From: Vespa crabro | Taxonomy: Eukaryota > Arthropoda > Insecta > Hymenoptera > Vespidae | Length of the DNA: 64,000 nucleotides | Direction: 5' to 3' | NCBI RefSeq assembly: GCF_910589235.1 | Contig: NC_060979.1 | Span: forward strand, 1,240,001-1,304,000 | Shown here: positions 1-12,753 of the stretch, in pieces | How positions within the stretch are numbered: the stretch's first letter is position 1 | Layout of the letters: the number at the start of each line of letters is the position of its first letter | Position numbers and translations under genes: made by a program | Notes under the pieces: model-generated | The model's input: only the letters and a program-made list of their open reading frames with translations | Database searches by the model: none | What the model was told of the DNA's origin: nothing

Positions 1-48
1 CTACTGTTCCAGATCAATCTGCAAACGTGTTCGTATAGATGAACTTGT
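1..48 (-). pseudogene. Edge relic of FAR exon 1
   Basis: Read on the minus strand, this edge segment resembles the start of FAR exon 1: a splice-acceptor-like TTTGCAG is followed by ATTGATCTGGAACAG, where the intact copy at 7690 has ACAG then ATCGATTTGAAGGAACAG. The preceding GTTCATCTATACG is shared with the relic at 18.77 kb. The rest would lie left of the window, so it could be a relic or the start of a longer copy. The similarity is short but the order of elements is the same. Confidence 0.45.
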
Positions 49-984
49 AACTCTTTTTTACTTCTTCATCATACGTGAAAGGTTCTTTCACTTTTCTTTA
101 GCTCGATTTTTATTATCCGCATTATGCAATTGTGGAAAATATTGTGCGAGGAGAGATTGACCTATGTTTCACTTAGGTAACGTCCGTGTGACATAGATGT
201 AAGTACAAGTATAGATATCTCTCTCAACCTGGAAAATAACTGGAAAGCATTTATTCAAAGATATTCTAAACCTTTTTTATACCATGGACGTATATATTAT
301 AATTACATATTAATTCAAGAAATTAATATATAGCTTTTATATGTTAGTTCAAAACATTATTTATCAATTTCTTTTTTTTTTATGTCTACAAAATACTAAA
401 TACTTAATTATAGAGTAACTCTAGATAATATGGTGGTGAGACGACTATTTTATATTTTATATAACATATTTCTGATATCATTAGCAGTAGGGATGATAAT
501 TTTTAACAAGACTCATGAACAATACTATTTATTTGCTTTCAATTAAGAAATTAGGTGCTTTGTTTGCAATATAGAGATTAAATTCTATAAAAAAAAACTT
601 CCTGCTCATTCTTTGTTTTATAGTTTAATCTTTAACGGTCTGGAAGTATTTCAAGAAAAGATAAAAGATAACGGAACATAGATAATTCACAAAAATGACA
701 TGGCACAATATTTAACGCTTTACTAGTACATATAACAACTTTGGATCCAGTAAGTAAAGTACAATGCCGTTCATATGGCGGCATTGGTCCATTAAGGGTT
801 AATACAATATTTAAATTATTTATTAAGTAATGATACCCACAAATTCCAAGACTTGTGCGTGGAAAACAATTTATAATATTCCTGTTCTACTGGTTAAAAA
901 TATACTTTGACCGTCGTAGAACTTTTGAATGTGGGGTAAGCTTAAAGACAGTTGCCTTGGATAATTGCATTTTTACAGGCGTAT
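49..984. other. AT-rich stretch without a recognisable gene
   Basis: I see no splice-flanked open frame, RNA gene or terminal repeats here. Short open frames are those expected by chance in AT-rich DNA. Confidence 0.5.
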
Positions 985-1105
985 ATTTCCTTGTCATGCC
1001 ACCAGTCAAAGTACTTTTCCCAACAACTACTTTTAGTCTACGTCCTCCTAAGAGCTTCTATCAATTCTACTTTTCCAAATCGATTTGTAAACATAAGCGT
1101 AACTG
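985..1105 (-). pseudogene. Decayed FAR exon 1 relic
   Basis: The minus strand reads AAATCGATTTGGAAAAGTAG, then GAATTGATAGAAGCTCT, against CAGATCGATTTGAAGGAACAG and GAAATGATGGAAGTGC in the intact FAR exon at 7690-7725. Downstream similarity is weak and the reading frame is lost, so this is a remnant only. A direct repeat at 1370-1640 that matches 6560-6800 supports this end of the window being an older copy of the FAR flank. Confidence 0.45.
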
Positions 1106-1369
1106 TAAACTGTTTTTTTCATTCATTCCTGAAAATGAGATGAAATTAACAATTGTATAACCCAACGTTAGGTTACGCGACGAAGCGGAATCGTCTTTCA
1201 AAGAGATTAAAATTGAACGTTTTGTTATTTTTCAAGCATTTTCCAATTCGTCGTTATCGTATTGTTTTACTTTTATGTTCAAACGATGGAAGAATCACTA
1301 CTGATTTTTATAGTAGAAAAGAAACACATTGCAGAACTTACTATGGATATATTTTATTTTATATTTATT

Positions 1370-1640
1370 TATAAGCAAACAAAATGGATATGTAGTAATT
1401 TGATTTATTTAAATACACTTATGCACATAACGATTAAAATACAATAGTAATTAAATTTGACTCGTTATGTAATGCATGATGATAACTTAACATGCATTTT
1501 GTTTTTTTATTTGTCGACGTTTAGCATAAAAATCTCTAGTAGAAAAGTATAAATGATGATTATTTATAAACAAATCTGGATTAGAGCATAATTATCTCTG
1601 GCAAGAACGTAGATAATGCTGTTGAAAAAAAAAGATTCAA
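1370..1640. repeat. Direct repeat, copy A (pairs with 6560-6800)
   Basis: Shared blocks in the same order include a TTATTTAAATA-ACACTTAT run, AACGATTAAAA/AACGATAAAAA, a T-rich tract followed by TGTCGACGTTTAGCA/TGTCACTGTTTACTT, and ATAAACAAAT(C/T)TG. Identity is moderate. This indicates that the left end of the window and the FAR left flank derive from one ancestral segment. Confidence 0.5.
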
Positions 1641-2489
1641 CTTTTTCTTCTTGTAGACGCAACTGGATTAAAATTATTAATTTAACCTACTATTAATTTA
1701 AAAGATAATTATAAAATGTTTTAATATAAATAAATAATTATAATGAATTAATAAATAATATATCTTACAATAAAATAATTACATTATATATAATTAATTA
1801 TTACAAATAATTTTATATATTTTATACTATATTTAAACTACATTATTAATTTTTAATATTTCTTTTTTTTTAATTCTAAAAATACTTCATATTTTTATTT
1901 CTCACTGCCTCCAAAATTAATTTAATAGGATTAATTTAAAAAAAAAGACTAATTTAAAAGAATAGTATCGCAGAAGAGCTTGTTAAATTGGATAAATTCT
2001 CATCTGTGATGGAATATCGAATATTTCTTCTGAATTATATAATATTCGCTATTCCGGATAGTTTTGCTTTTTTTGTCTCCTTTGACGTTGATTTTGAAAA
2101 ACATAAATATTCATTAGCAACTTGTACATATGTAGATTTAATTTATTGCAAGCTGTAGTTGGTGCTGTACTTCGTGCAAGTAAATAAACAAGCCAATATA
2201 TTGTCTGTACGAGATAGATATGGATATATGTTTAGCTCTAGGAATAGGTACAGGTATAGGAATGTAAATGTTTCCATCGAAATGATTATTTTTTATTGTC
2301 GACGGACTCTAAAGTGAAGTGATGGGAATATTATTCAAATAAGAAATCACTTAGCTTTCAACGTTGAGATTTTTACGAGCATAAAATATGAATTATAATT
2401 CACACGTACAGCAAATGACTCGGCCGTGATGTATTAATTATTTTTTTTTTTAGAATTTATAATCCTTCCTATTCTTCTTGATTTACTTT

Positions 2490-2720
2490 TGTTCAATATG
2501 ATTAAGTGGCACGAGATTATGAAAATAATAATCTGCTTCAGTAAATTTCAAATTGACTTAAGTGAACATTCAGGCATTTCGATAAATAATTTACAGAAGA
2601 ACAATAGTGAAATGGATAATGAGAGGTAAATAAAGCTTAAGTGATAAATTTAATTGAAATGAGTGGACGAATTTTGTCGAGTTATTTGATTTAGGTACAG
2701 ACCAATTTCATTCGCTAGAT
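2490..2720. repeat. Direct repeat, copy A (pairs with 21450-21665)
   Basis: Both copies contain TAAATTTCAAATTGAC, followed by a CAGNCATTT motif, an ATATTCCAAAG/ATTTACAGAAG block, an AATTTTGTCGA block and an ATTTAGGT block, in one order and with similar spacing. No coding potential is visible in either copy. Confidence 0.5.
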
Positions 2721-2839
2721 CGATTAACTTCATGAAACAAAATGTAAAGAAAATTGGTACAGTAACATTATTTATTATTCAGAGGCAATAGAAATGTTGA
2801 TAATTTAGTGGTTTTAAGCTTAATTATTTATTTTTAATG

Positions 2840-4210
2840 AAATAGTTTACAACGATCAAACTAGAATGTGCTAATTATATAAGAACGATGTTAGTAAATT
2901 ATTTTTATTTTACGATAATTTATTTTTCAAGTTAATAGATTCTTACGGTTTTTGATTTATTATTTTATAAGATTAGTTAATTACTATAATCGTTTTTGTA
3001 TATAAAATAAAAAATTCATATTTATTGATATTCGTTAAGAATTATAATATTTACATGATTAGTTTGAAAAAGTAATAACAAATCGAAATTATTTAATTTT
3101 TTTAAACATTTTCAATTACTTAATATTCTTAATAAGGAAACTATATATTATGTTTTTTATATTGATTTAAAGCAAATAATGTGTTTTACATAACAAGTGT
3201 ACTTCGTACATTATTACACATAATTATATGTCATAATAGATTAATAATATTTTTTTTAGTTTTATTATAGGATAAAAGTTTTTTTTAATATTTTTAAGTA
3301 ATTTTAAATCAAATCTAATCTCAGGAAAAGACTGTGTCAAGTTTGCATCAGCATTGTATACAATGCTGATGCAAATATTATACAAATATTATATACAAAT
3401 ATTATAATATGAAAATTGATTAATCCCTGATATACTTACATATGAGACCTGACACGACACTAACGCGTGTCTACGCAACATCATAGTGTTTTATGGCAAA
3501 CTATTGTAAAGGTTCGATGTTAAACTCAGAATAATATTTCGACACTTTTATGTATTCGTATCAAATGTTAGAACATTTAATACTTGAAATAGCAATTATT
3601 GCTTATCTATTTTTTAATATTTCTAATATATATGTATAATTTTAATACATAAATAATTAATATCGACTGTTTAACATGATTGTGCGTTATTTAAAAGTAT
3701 ATATATACACTTTATACATATATGTTAATAATTATTATTTTATATAATATATAATATTCTGCTTATTCAATATTATTCATTATTATCTGATATCCTTCTT
3801 TTGAAAAGTTCTAATACTGCAAAACAATTAGATTGAAAATTATGTTAATTATCATTGAAGACGTAAATAATATATTGTCTTAGAACATCAATGGTCACCC
3901 TGTTTTAGTAAGTAAAATTGAAATGTTATACTAACTCATGCGATAATTTTGTCAGATTCTTAATATAAATGTTAAATGACTATCCTCAGATTTTAACGAA
4001 CGTTCAATTTGTTAAGTTCAATATAATAACATAGGTTCGAAACGAATAAGTACAAAGAATTCTGAAAATTTTCTCTTCACAATATCACGTAATTTTTAAA
4101 TTTCATTTTTATATATCTACTTTTTAACAAATTTGATTTTAGCTTTATATCCAAAATTGTTATTGTGTCTTAAATATACATTATGATTGGTATTATGTAA
4201 TTATATTAAC
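2840..4210. repeat. 1.3-kb low-copy direct repeat, copy A
   Basis: Aligned by eye with 31030-32400. Landmarks occur in the same order: GTAAATTATTTTTATTTTA, a TTTTTGATTTAT block, CATA(A/G)CAAGTGTACTT, GTGTCA(A/G)GTTTGCATCA, and CGAAACGAATAAGTACAAAG at the far end. The copies lie about 28 kb apart in the same orientation. No transposon ends or intact frame were found. The minus strand has short hydrophobic frames in copy B only, so a dead membrane-protein gene is possible but unproven. Confidence 0.65.
3342..3375. repeat. Perfect 34-base palindrome
   Basis: The half-site TTTGCATCAGCATTGTA is followed immediately by its exact reverse complement with no spacer, so the segment could extrude as a hairpin. 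The equivalent place in the sister repeat (about 31455-31475) has the first ten bases but then diverges, so the palindrome is specific to this copy. Confidence 0.9.
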
Positions 4211-5139
4211 ATAAATAAGATTAAGATTTTTTTTATTTAATTTTTATATAAGAGCGCCTGAAAGAAGGCTTCACTTTGTACTTTTGTAATACTTGTACTT
4301 TCGAGAGGGATCGTCCAGTAAAAAATGTTGTTTTATAAGGCAGTAACCATATTATAGCAACATAAGAATGTTTCTTATTCAACTTCGAGCTAATAATTAC
4401 ATTAATTTAAAAAATTAATTTCAAAATTTTTATGACATTTAATGCATTGTAGAATTTATTTATAAGATATAAAAAGGCAAAAAAGAATGCAACGAATAAT
4501 GCCAAAAGAAAAAAGAAGATTAAACTTTCAATCTTACTGAAAGTTCTATTGAGTTAGATAATATCACTTTACACAAGATTGATAATTCCTCTCGAACATA
4601 TTATCTAGCTTTACTTTGACTAATACACATTCGCTCAATCTCGGAAGATCAACTAAAACTTCCCCATCTTGGATTGAGAAAAATGGGGGACAGAAAGTTT
4701 TATTTTTATGACTAAAGTAACGTCACTCTTCTACCAAAAGTCCAGGTATTTTTCTCAGAGCAAGTACAGGATTACTGACTAACTTTCACAAATGATCGGA
4801 TAATCTCTTTATTTTATGAACTTTTTATATAGATTTATAAATATAACAAAAATATATATGTATTTGAATTTATTATTATTATTTATTATCGGTATTTCTT
4901 ATTTTACGCATAAAAGTTTTGAAAAGTTTTGAAAAAACTTAATTTTATATATCTCTTACTAAATTAACGAGTCTTTTTGCATTTAGTTACAATTCTATTT
5001 CATCCTATTAATTACTTTTTATACGTTTAGAGATCGATATGATGGTAGTACCGATAAAAGTCGACGAAGAAATAAGAAATGGCTGCTGCAAAAATCGTCT
5101 CAAGAATTGGTACATCAATCGAATAAATGCTAATTGATA
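4211..5139. other. Intergenic stretch with small hairpin and possible piggyBac scrap
   Basis: No gene recognised. Near 4253-4285 the run GAGCGCCTGA and its surroundings resemble the end region of the piggyBac-derived elements at 24.3 and 47.8 kb, but only over about 30 bases. Around 4650-4705 an imperfect inverted repeat pairs AAAACTTCCCCAT with ATGGGGGACAGAAAGTTTT. Confidence 0.35.
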
Positions 5140-5429
5140 CGCAATTCCAACTTCTTTCAATTTATTTATATTCATAAATATTTTTCTTTAATTGACATAA
5201 GAACTTTTTATTTTAATCATGTTAGCCCTTTTTTAAACGCCAAATAATTATAAGTATGATATTAGCAATATAATCAATAATTTTTGTTATATTCGTGCAC
5301 CTTAAAATAGATGGATCCTTCAGTACTTAGTTATAGACTTCGGAAAATTATATTAAAATTATACAGCTAAGTATCTCACGGACAAACACCGCTTATAAAT
5401 GTGTTAGTATGTGAGGAGTATGGGATGCT

Positions 5430-5605
5430 ACTTTGAAAGAATTCTTTTAATTTTTAACAATAAGTTAGTTGGCGCACATTCGGTCGATATGCCAAAGTTC
5501 AAATCATTTTTCGCAGCAGCCATTTCTTTCATTTGCATTTATCAGAACTTCCATCATTTCTGCTCTTCCAAATCGATCTGCAAACGTATAGATGAACATA
5601 AACCT
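5430..5605 (-). pseudogene. FAR exon 1 relic in left arm
   Basis: The minus strand has TTTGCAGATCGATTTGGAAG, then GCAGAAATGATGGAAGT, matching the start of FAR exon 1 including the acceptor and the Met-Met start. The frame then runs into a stop within about 20 codons and no nucleotide-binding motif follows. It mirrors the relic at 18.78 kb, as expected for inverted-repeat arms. It is a relic of exon 1 only; no later FAR exons are found beside it. Confidence 0.65.
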
Positions 5606-6253
5606 GAAGATATTCAAAACTTCTTATCTCATTAATTTAATTGATTCATTTCGCTTGTTCCTTTTTCTATTTTTTAGAACGAATTTTTCCATTCACCTCA
5701 CATTAGTATGATTTATGATTGATTAATGATTCTATTAGAAAAAACAATTTAAAAAAAAATATTATAATCGAATATTATTTACGCATTTTACAATGTTATG
5801 ACGTTATTTTTCTTTGTATAATAGAGCGACCACAAGATCGTTATTAACTCCAATTGGATAAAAAGTAATGATGACAGTTCTTACATTTATGCCTCTATAA
5901 TACTGTAAAATTATAAATAATGAGAAAATCGTTTGATCTGTGAGCGTTTGTAATGTAATGTGTGATCCTAACTAAAACGGTCGTATATTTCGGGTTAAAA
6001 GAATTTATATAAAAGTATAAAGTTACTTCCTTAGATTAAATTTGCATACGTATTTTTCTTCTTCAACAGAGTAAACAAAAATTTGAATTAACTAAATAAC
6101 ACAGAGCAACAGCTTCCTTAAGACTTATAACCTTAATGTTTAATTCGTGATATCGTCAGCTATGAACGAAAAACGCTTATCTTAGCATATATTACCATTT
6201 TTTAAAGTTTGTCCCATTTTTATGAAATAATTCAGTACATATATATTTATATC

Positions 6254-6322
<69 letters not shown>

Positions 6323-6323
6323 G
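6254..6323. repeat. AT microsatellite
   Basis: Uninterrupted TA dinucleotides followed by a short GTAT run. The right arm has a much shorter TA run at the corresponding place (about 18280), so the locus has changed length since duplication. Confidence 0.9.
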
Positions 6324-6559
6324 GTCATTATATAAATATAAATGTTCTAAAAATTATAGGTAATGGAAAATATATTATGTTAAATACAACTGGTAAAATG
6401 ACTTCTGAGTGACCTCCGTTGCTCTGACCCTTATTTTAATAAGAGATATGATTTGCAAAACAAACTTCCTTAAAGATAAAATTATTCGTAAAATAAATTA
6501 TACGTAAAAGAATAGGTATTACAAGGCAGATTAAAGTCGTTTCTGAATTTGATTCGTTT

Positions 6560-6800
6560 TATAAAAACGAATATGTAATAATATAATTTATTTAAATAAC
6601 ACTTATACTCAAAACGATAAAAAATGATTGAAATTAATCCACATGTCATTCAAGATAATCACCTAATCACAAATTTTTTTTTTGTCACTGTTTACTTTTC
6701 AACATTTCGTACAGAAATATCTATAGTAATAAATCGAAACGGCTGATAGTCATAAACAAATTTGTATTGTAGCAGAATAGTATATCTCTCAAATGTTTGC
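6560..6800. repeat. Direct repeat, copy B (pairs with 1370-1640)
   Basis: See the shared blocks listed for 1370-1640. This segment is absent from the right arm, which has a different 0.75-kb segment (about 17302-18060) in its place. Confidence 0.5.
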
Positions 6801-7711
6801 TAACAAGTATATTGTCGGTGGTTGTGTACACAGATATATACCCCATTAGTATGTGTAATTAACATAATACGATTAAGCGATCATTTTAGATCACATTGAG
6901 TGTTAACTGTATTCCTGCTTTAATCTTCTTATGGATAAAAGTATTTAAATATATAATTCTTGCATATTCGTTTTGTTGTTATACGTAAACGCAAAATAAA
7001 ATATGTATTAATTATGAATGAATTTCTAGTAGCGATATAAATCAAATTTCCCATCTATTTTTTGCTTGACCTGGTGAAACCATACGTATGGATTTATCTA
7101 TGGAATAAATTCAAGGCGAATTCTGACCACTGGAAAACATATCTTTTATTTATTCATTGTTAAAAAAGAAAACATATTAAGACAAACGATTAAGGGATAA
7201 ACCTCGAAGATATACTGCAAGATTTTATTTAATACTTCCTAGTTTGCAAATGATTTTACATTCTGGCGCGCTTGAATAACGGAACGATCATATATAAATA
7301 TGCATGTATATAAGTAGACACACATAAGGAGATACTGAATTATTTTCAACTGATCAAAGAACAAAAAATTTTCTAATTACACCTTTATAAGTTCAAAATA
7401 TTATAAATGAATTAGTGGCTTAGAATATTATTGAAGCATACATGTAAGAACAGCCATGATCTCTATTCATTCAATCGGTATTAATTAAGATAGTGTGATA
7501 GCTTGATTATATGAACAAAAATCAGTTAATCACATGGGATTGGAAAATGCTTGAATAATATTCGAAAGTACGATTATAATATTTTTTTAAATAGAATTAT
7601 CAGCCTACTAATAAGAGAAATGTGAAAGAACTCGTGCTACAGCATAGAAAAAGAACGATCGAAGAATATATGTTAATATTTTTGTATACAGATCGATTTG
7701 AAGGAACAGAA

Positions 7712-10700
7712 ATGATGGAAGTGCAAATAAAAGAGAACGACCAAGAAAAAGCTGTAGCGAAAAAGAATTTGAAGCTTGGAACATTGAAAGAATATTCGCC
7801 AAATGAAACGCTATCTTCAGTTGAAAACATCCACAAATTAACGACGATTCAAACCTTCTACGTAAATCAATGTCTTTTTATAACCGGCGGTACAGGTTTT
7901 ATGGGAAAAATGTTGATTGAAAAATTATTACGAGGATGCCCTGGCATCAACTGCATTTACGTTTTGATACGAAGGAAAAACGATAAAAGTGTCTCTAAAA
8001 AAATGGAAGAAATTGTCGAAAATTCGGTGAGTCCTTTATTTACAATCGATTATTATATTTATCTTGTGATTAGATTTTCATTCAACTCTATGATTGTATG
8101 TCTTCACTGAATAGTATTTAATATTTAATACATTTAATAGATTCTTTTAAGAAGAAGAAAGTTGATAAAGAATTTTCAAATGTCTCCTTCTTTCTTGTAA
8201 ACCATATTATAAAGTGGTAGCAGTAAAGCATAATAGAAAGCAGGCTCCTCAATAGTTTGTTTTCTGTATCTTTTCTGATATTAACGTTAAAATTAATATT
8301 TAGACGGAAAATATTCTCTACTTAGTTATATAATGACTTTGATGGAAGTCATGTAAAAAATTACAATGATGTGCGTTTCCAAATTTACGAAAAACAATCA
8401 GAAAGAATGATTTAGAGAAAGGTTTCCAAAGTCGAACACACTACTTCTAATACATTAATACATTCACGATCAAGCGTATAAAGCGATATGAACAGCTAGA
8501 TACCAAGTTTAATTTGCAAATATCTATAGCTGAATATCGCAATAATTTGTTATTTAAATATGTACCCATATAGGAAATGTAGCTTCTTGATGTCATACTT
8601 TCAATTAATTTTTGCTTAAAATTTAAACGGGAAGTTAAATATTGGATAAAATATTATAGGAAATATTAAACTTAGAAAGAGTTATTTATATTGATGAAAT
8701 TTATATTTAGCAAACGAATATACTGAATTTTTTAAGACATAACTAAATAACGTATTTACAGGTTTGTTTCTGCTAATAGCTTTACGTTGTATCAAATAAT
8801 AACTAGAAATTAGGCACATTTCATAACGAAACTAAATCAAAGTAAACGAAATTGAACAAAAAATTTACCAATAAAAATTTAATATTTTAATAATAATGTT
8901 CTTTCGATAAAATGGAATTCGTTAAAATGTTGAACAATACATCTATGATTTTTTGTCAAAATATGGTAATAAATGTAAAACTGCGTTTTCTCTTTTTGCT
9001 CGTAATCAAGACATAAGATTACATTAGCGGACTCGATGCGTTAAAACTCCCTAATAAAAATGCATAAGAATATTTAAGGAATTAAGTATGATGAGGCCAA
9101 ATTTTAAAAGTTTGTTAGTTTTCTTTTCACAAGCCAAATAGATATATCTATTTTTTTTCTCAACGTTTTTCATGGGTTAAACGCATCAGAGTTATTTTGG
9201 GTACTTTAGCAGATTTCTTGAATCCAACTTTCTTTTTTTTCATCGATCGTATCGTCATTGTTCTCTATTCATGTTTCTCACATTATTTATAATCTAAAGA
9301 TAATAGAAAATAGTTTGATAGCATAAAAAAATTTGGTAAAAAATTTTTAATGCGTTAAGATACGACCCTCATTCTCTGGAGAGAGAATTCATATCGAAAC
9401 ATGTCAATGTTTACAATTATCTTTAAGACACTGTCTAAATTATATATTAATTTGTTATTTGCTGTCTATTTCTATAAATTAGAAATGAAAAAAGAATAAT
9501 TTAGAAATTTAGAAATCAAATACTAAGGAAGAAAATATAAGATAAAACAAATGCATAAATCATAAAAATAGAAATCATCTCGTTATTTACCATTGCTCAA
9601 TAACAAAGAAATGATCGTGATTCGATAGATTCAAGGCTTTATTCTGCAGTAATATATCCACTTTTCAATGTTTTCAATATTTATTTAACACAGTGAGTTG
9701 AAGATACGACATAGGGTTCGACTTTTTAGTCATTCCTCTATTAATGATACGTAGGTGCGTATGTGGGACAGGAAATATTTATAAACCTATCAATGCACAC
9801 TTTTCAGTTATTTGACACGCTGAGGAAGCAACAGCCAGGATTCCAAAATCGCTTAGTGGCGATCGAGGGTGACTGTAGTTTGCCGAATCTCGGTATTTCG
9901 ACAACCGATAGAGCTAAACTCATACGAGAAGTTTCTATTGTTTTTCACGTTGCCGCTACTGTGCGGTTCAACGAGAAAATTAAATTGGCGGCAGCTATTA
10001 ATGTTCAAAGCATGAAGGATTTGATACACTTATCTAAGGAAATGTCGAAACTAAAGGTACACATTCTATTCTTTGTATGTGTGCTAATAACTCTATCATC
10101 AATCTCTATTTCGATTAATTTTTATGATAAGAGGTAGAAATCAATTATTTGGTACAGAGAAACGCATTATTGTGTGACTCAGTTCCTTCTCTAAGTCACC
10201 GAAATTTTTCCAAGAGAGGAAATTGAAGTAACGCGATGAAATTATTGAACAAATCTCTTTTATATTTTATTGTTTGTAAAATTCAAATAGGAATAATAAA
10301 ATCGCCTCCTTGACAAAGAATTCACAAGTATTATACGCATATATATGAACATGTAAATAGGCAAAAAGAAAAAATGCTTCGTGTATAGGAGTATAGCATT
10401 TGAACGTCTCATAGGAAATTAAAAAATCGATAAAGATAATAATAATAATTTATTATTATTAGAGAATAATTTATTTATTAAAGCAATAAAATTGTGAGCA
10501 CAAATTCATGTCGAGTGTATATTTCTAAAGTAATTGTCGTCGTCGCAGCATAATAGCTGAAATCAAGGGGTGACCAACAATTTATAATTCTGTAACCTTG
10601 TCGAGTCGTTGCGCAGAAAAATTATTATAAAATTTGGGCAGTTAGAAGACACTTGTACACCTGGATAATAGCAATAATTTAACATGACGGACATGTTCGG

Positions 10701-12753
10701 ACTCACTATTTCAATCAATAAATGTTAAGAGAAATTTATTTTTAATGGATATCATTTCTAGTACTTTTTCAAGCAAATCTTTCCCGATTAATATTTCCAT
10801 CATACTTATTTCATTATTTACATCAATTGATTCATTTTTATTAATTTCTTTTTTCTCAAAATTGTGTCAAGGTCACAGCATAATAGATCGTTCGATTCAT
10901 CCTGACCTTATCTGTCACATATCGAATACATATGAAAGTGTGTATTATCCCTACTTAACAGATTTTCTGTGACATCGAAAACTTGAAAAAATGATTCTGA
11001 GAAACAATTGATTAATGTATGTTCCTTTCAACCAAAGAATTACGTTCTCCGTTATTTCATCGAACCAATTAAATTAGCAATGATATTGTTTCGTAACATG
11101 GTTATTGAGACACCCTGCACATTTTATTAATTATGTGGATCTTTAATTGAATGATCTGACTCTAATGAATGTTTGTTATCTTTCATGTTATAGAGTTTCG
11201 TCCATCAACGGCTTATGCCAATTGTCTTGAAAATCAGATCGAGGAGAAATTTTATGATCCATCGATGAATGCCGACGAATTCATCGATTTGATGGAATCT
11301 ATGGATGAGAAATTGCTCGATAATGCTACACCGTGGTAAGTTTATCACCGAATCTTGATTTCACGATTGTTTTCTCCCATTATATTTCCATACATTTGTC
11401 GAGCCAAACGATTAGCTGGATACGTATACAATCTTCAAAAATCTATTCCACATAATGTTTTTATTTTAAGTAAATTTTTGTCAAAATATTAGGGAAGAAA
11501 TAAAATAATTCATGAAAAGTTACTGAAAACATTTAAATTTAAAATTCTATTTAAATTCATTGATTATATTTCTGGGAAACGAAAGTAATGTATGTACTGT
11601 AAAGTAAAATTCGATAACGTTTTTTCAAATTCTTTTTGAATACTATCTTTAAGTTGTATTTAATCATAACACAAATTACAATTCATTTTTGAATTAAAAA
11701 ATAATATCACAGTCGAACATATTTGACAATAGAATTTAACAAAGTTAAACGAAATTGAAGAAACAAATTAACAATTACAATTTAATATTTAATAATAATG
11801 TTCTTTAGTTATATAACGTCATTTGAAAAATCTGCTTGATAAATGAAAGATTTGCAATTTTTGTGGCTATTCATTATTTTTGTCAATAACATTATCGCCA
11901 GAACTTCGTTACCTGTATTCATCTATCGATATTGTAATGACGCTTTGTAAGTACGTTTCCGCTCGTGAATATATTAAAAATATATTAAGAGGACAAGTTA
12001 TAGGTACCGACAATTAAAAATTGAATCTTATTTCTGATATTAGCTTACTTGGAAAATGGCCGAATACATATGTTTATACGAAATCAATCGCCGAGGATAT
12101 CGTAAAAAGACATGCTGGCTTAATGCCGATTGGAATATTTCGTCCAGGAATCGGTTGGTAATAATGTGACTCTGTTAGAACAAAATAATAAATAATACAT
12201 AATAATTAACTTAATATTCTTAGTGCTACCAACGTATATAGAACCTACACAAGGATGGACCGATAATATGAACGGGTTAGTGGGCACTACAGCAGGTGCA
12301 GCAATGGGAATAATACGAACTAATCTTTGCGATGCATCGTTAAATGTAAACATTATACCCGGAGATCTGGCGACTAATGCGCTAATTGTTAGTGCCTGGG
12401 ACATAGCGAATAATCGAAGGTAACGTCAATTAATCACGTTTATTCGAAATATTTTCGATCAAACCAAATGACGATTAGAAAATATTAAATTACCGCTTAC
12501 TGTAATCTTTCAGATCCATCGAAGAAATTCCTATTTATAATTACACATCTATGGATAATGCAATCACTTATGAGGAATTCACAAAATTGTCGAAGAAGAA
12601 TATTAAATTATTACCGACTAACGATGCAATGTGGTACATAAGCTTTTGGAATATAAAATATCGATCAAATCATCTTATCTTCACGTATTTTCTACATATA
12701 CTACCAGCTATTTTAATCGATACGATTGCGTTCTGTACAGGTAAAAAGCCAAG
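7712..12753 (+). pseudogene. Fatty acyl-CoA reductase, six exons, frameshifted
   Basis: FARs reduce fatty acyl-CoA to fatty alcohol with NADPH; in bees the products are pheromone, wax and cuticle alcohols. Exons read here: 7712-8026 (MMEV start, Rossmann motif TGGTGFMG near residue 57), 9808-10056 (GDCSLPNLG, FHVAATVRF), 11194-11335, 12044-12153 (YVYTK, matching the YxxxK active site, then IFRPG), 12224-12419 (LPTYIEP, GWTDN), 12514-12753 (PILIYN-type strand, LLPTNDAMW, LPAILIDTIA). Phases agree between exons. Exon 3 has lost four bases: after AGTTTCGTCCAT the minus copy has GTAT, which restores the family motif FVHVSTAY. The frame here therefore shifts. The C-terminal sterile-type exon was not found. 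Exons 1-6 would encode about 419 residues against roughly 500 in the family. Called a pseudogene with an otherwise well preserved frame. Confidence 0.85.
10336..10980. other. Arm-specific block in FAR intron 2
   Basis: Flanking intron sequence aligns with the other arm on both sides, but the minus copy's intron 2 is about 493 bases against 1137 here. The block was either inserted here or deleted there. No clear terminal inverted repeats or target duplication are visible. It contains a small GTCAAGGTCA/TGACCTTATC inverted pair near 10867-10912. Confidence 0.6.

Larger units (their letters stand above)
5140..11395 (+). repeat. Left arm of large inverted duplication
   Basis: The reverse complement of this arm aligns with 13344-19215. 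The inner part (about 6800-11395) matches nearly base for base; exon 2 is 249 bases in both arms and intron 1 is 1781 against 1779 bases. The outer part (5140-6520) is clearly homologous but more diverged. The arm has its own segment at 6530-6795 and an extra block of about 645 bases at 10336-10980 in FAR intron 2. The arm ends just after the exon 3 donor. Confidence 0.88.

Noticed and set aside
4253..4285. Possible piggyBac end remnant (GAGCGCCTGA)
   Set aside because: Only about 30 bases of loose similarity and no TTAA-bounded element.
6209..6412. 67-codon frame with Tyr-Ile repeats
   Set aside because: It is a translation of the TA microsatellite.
7600..7836. Minus-strand frames of 78 and 64 codons, and their mirror at 16258-16494
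   Set aside because: They are shadows of FAR exon 1 on the other strand.
10745..10972. 75-codon frame in FAR intron 2
   Set aside because: Ser/Ile/Phe-rich AT-driven frame inside the arm-specific block; no similarity recognised.
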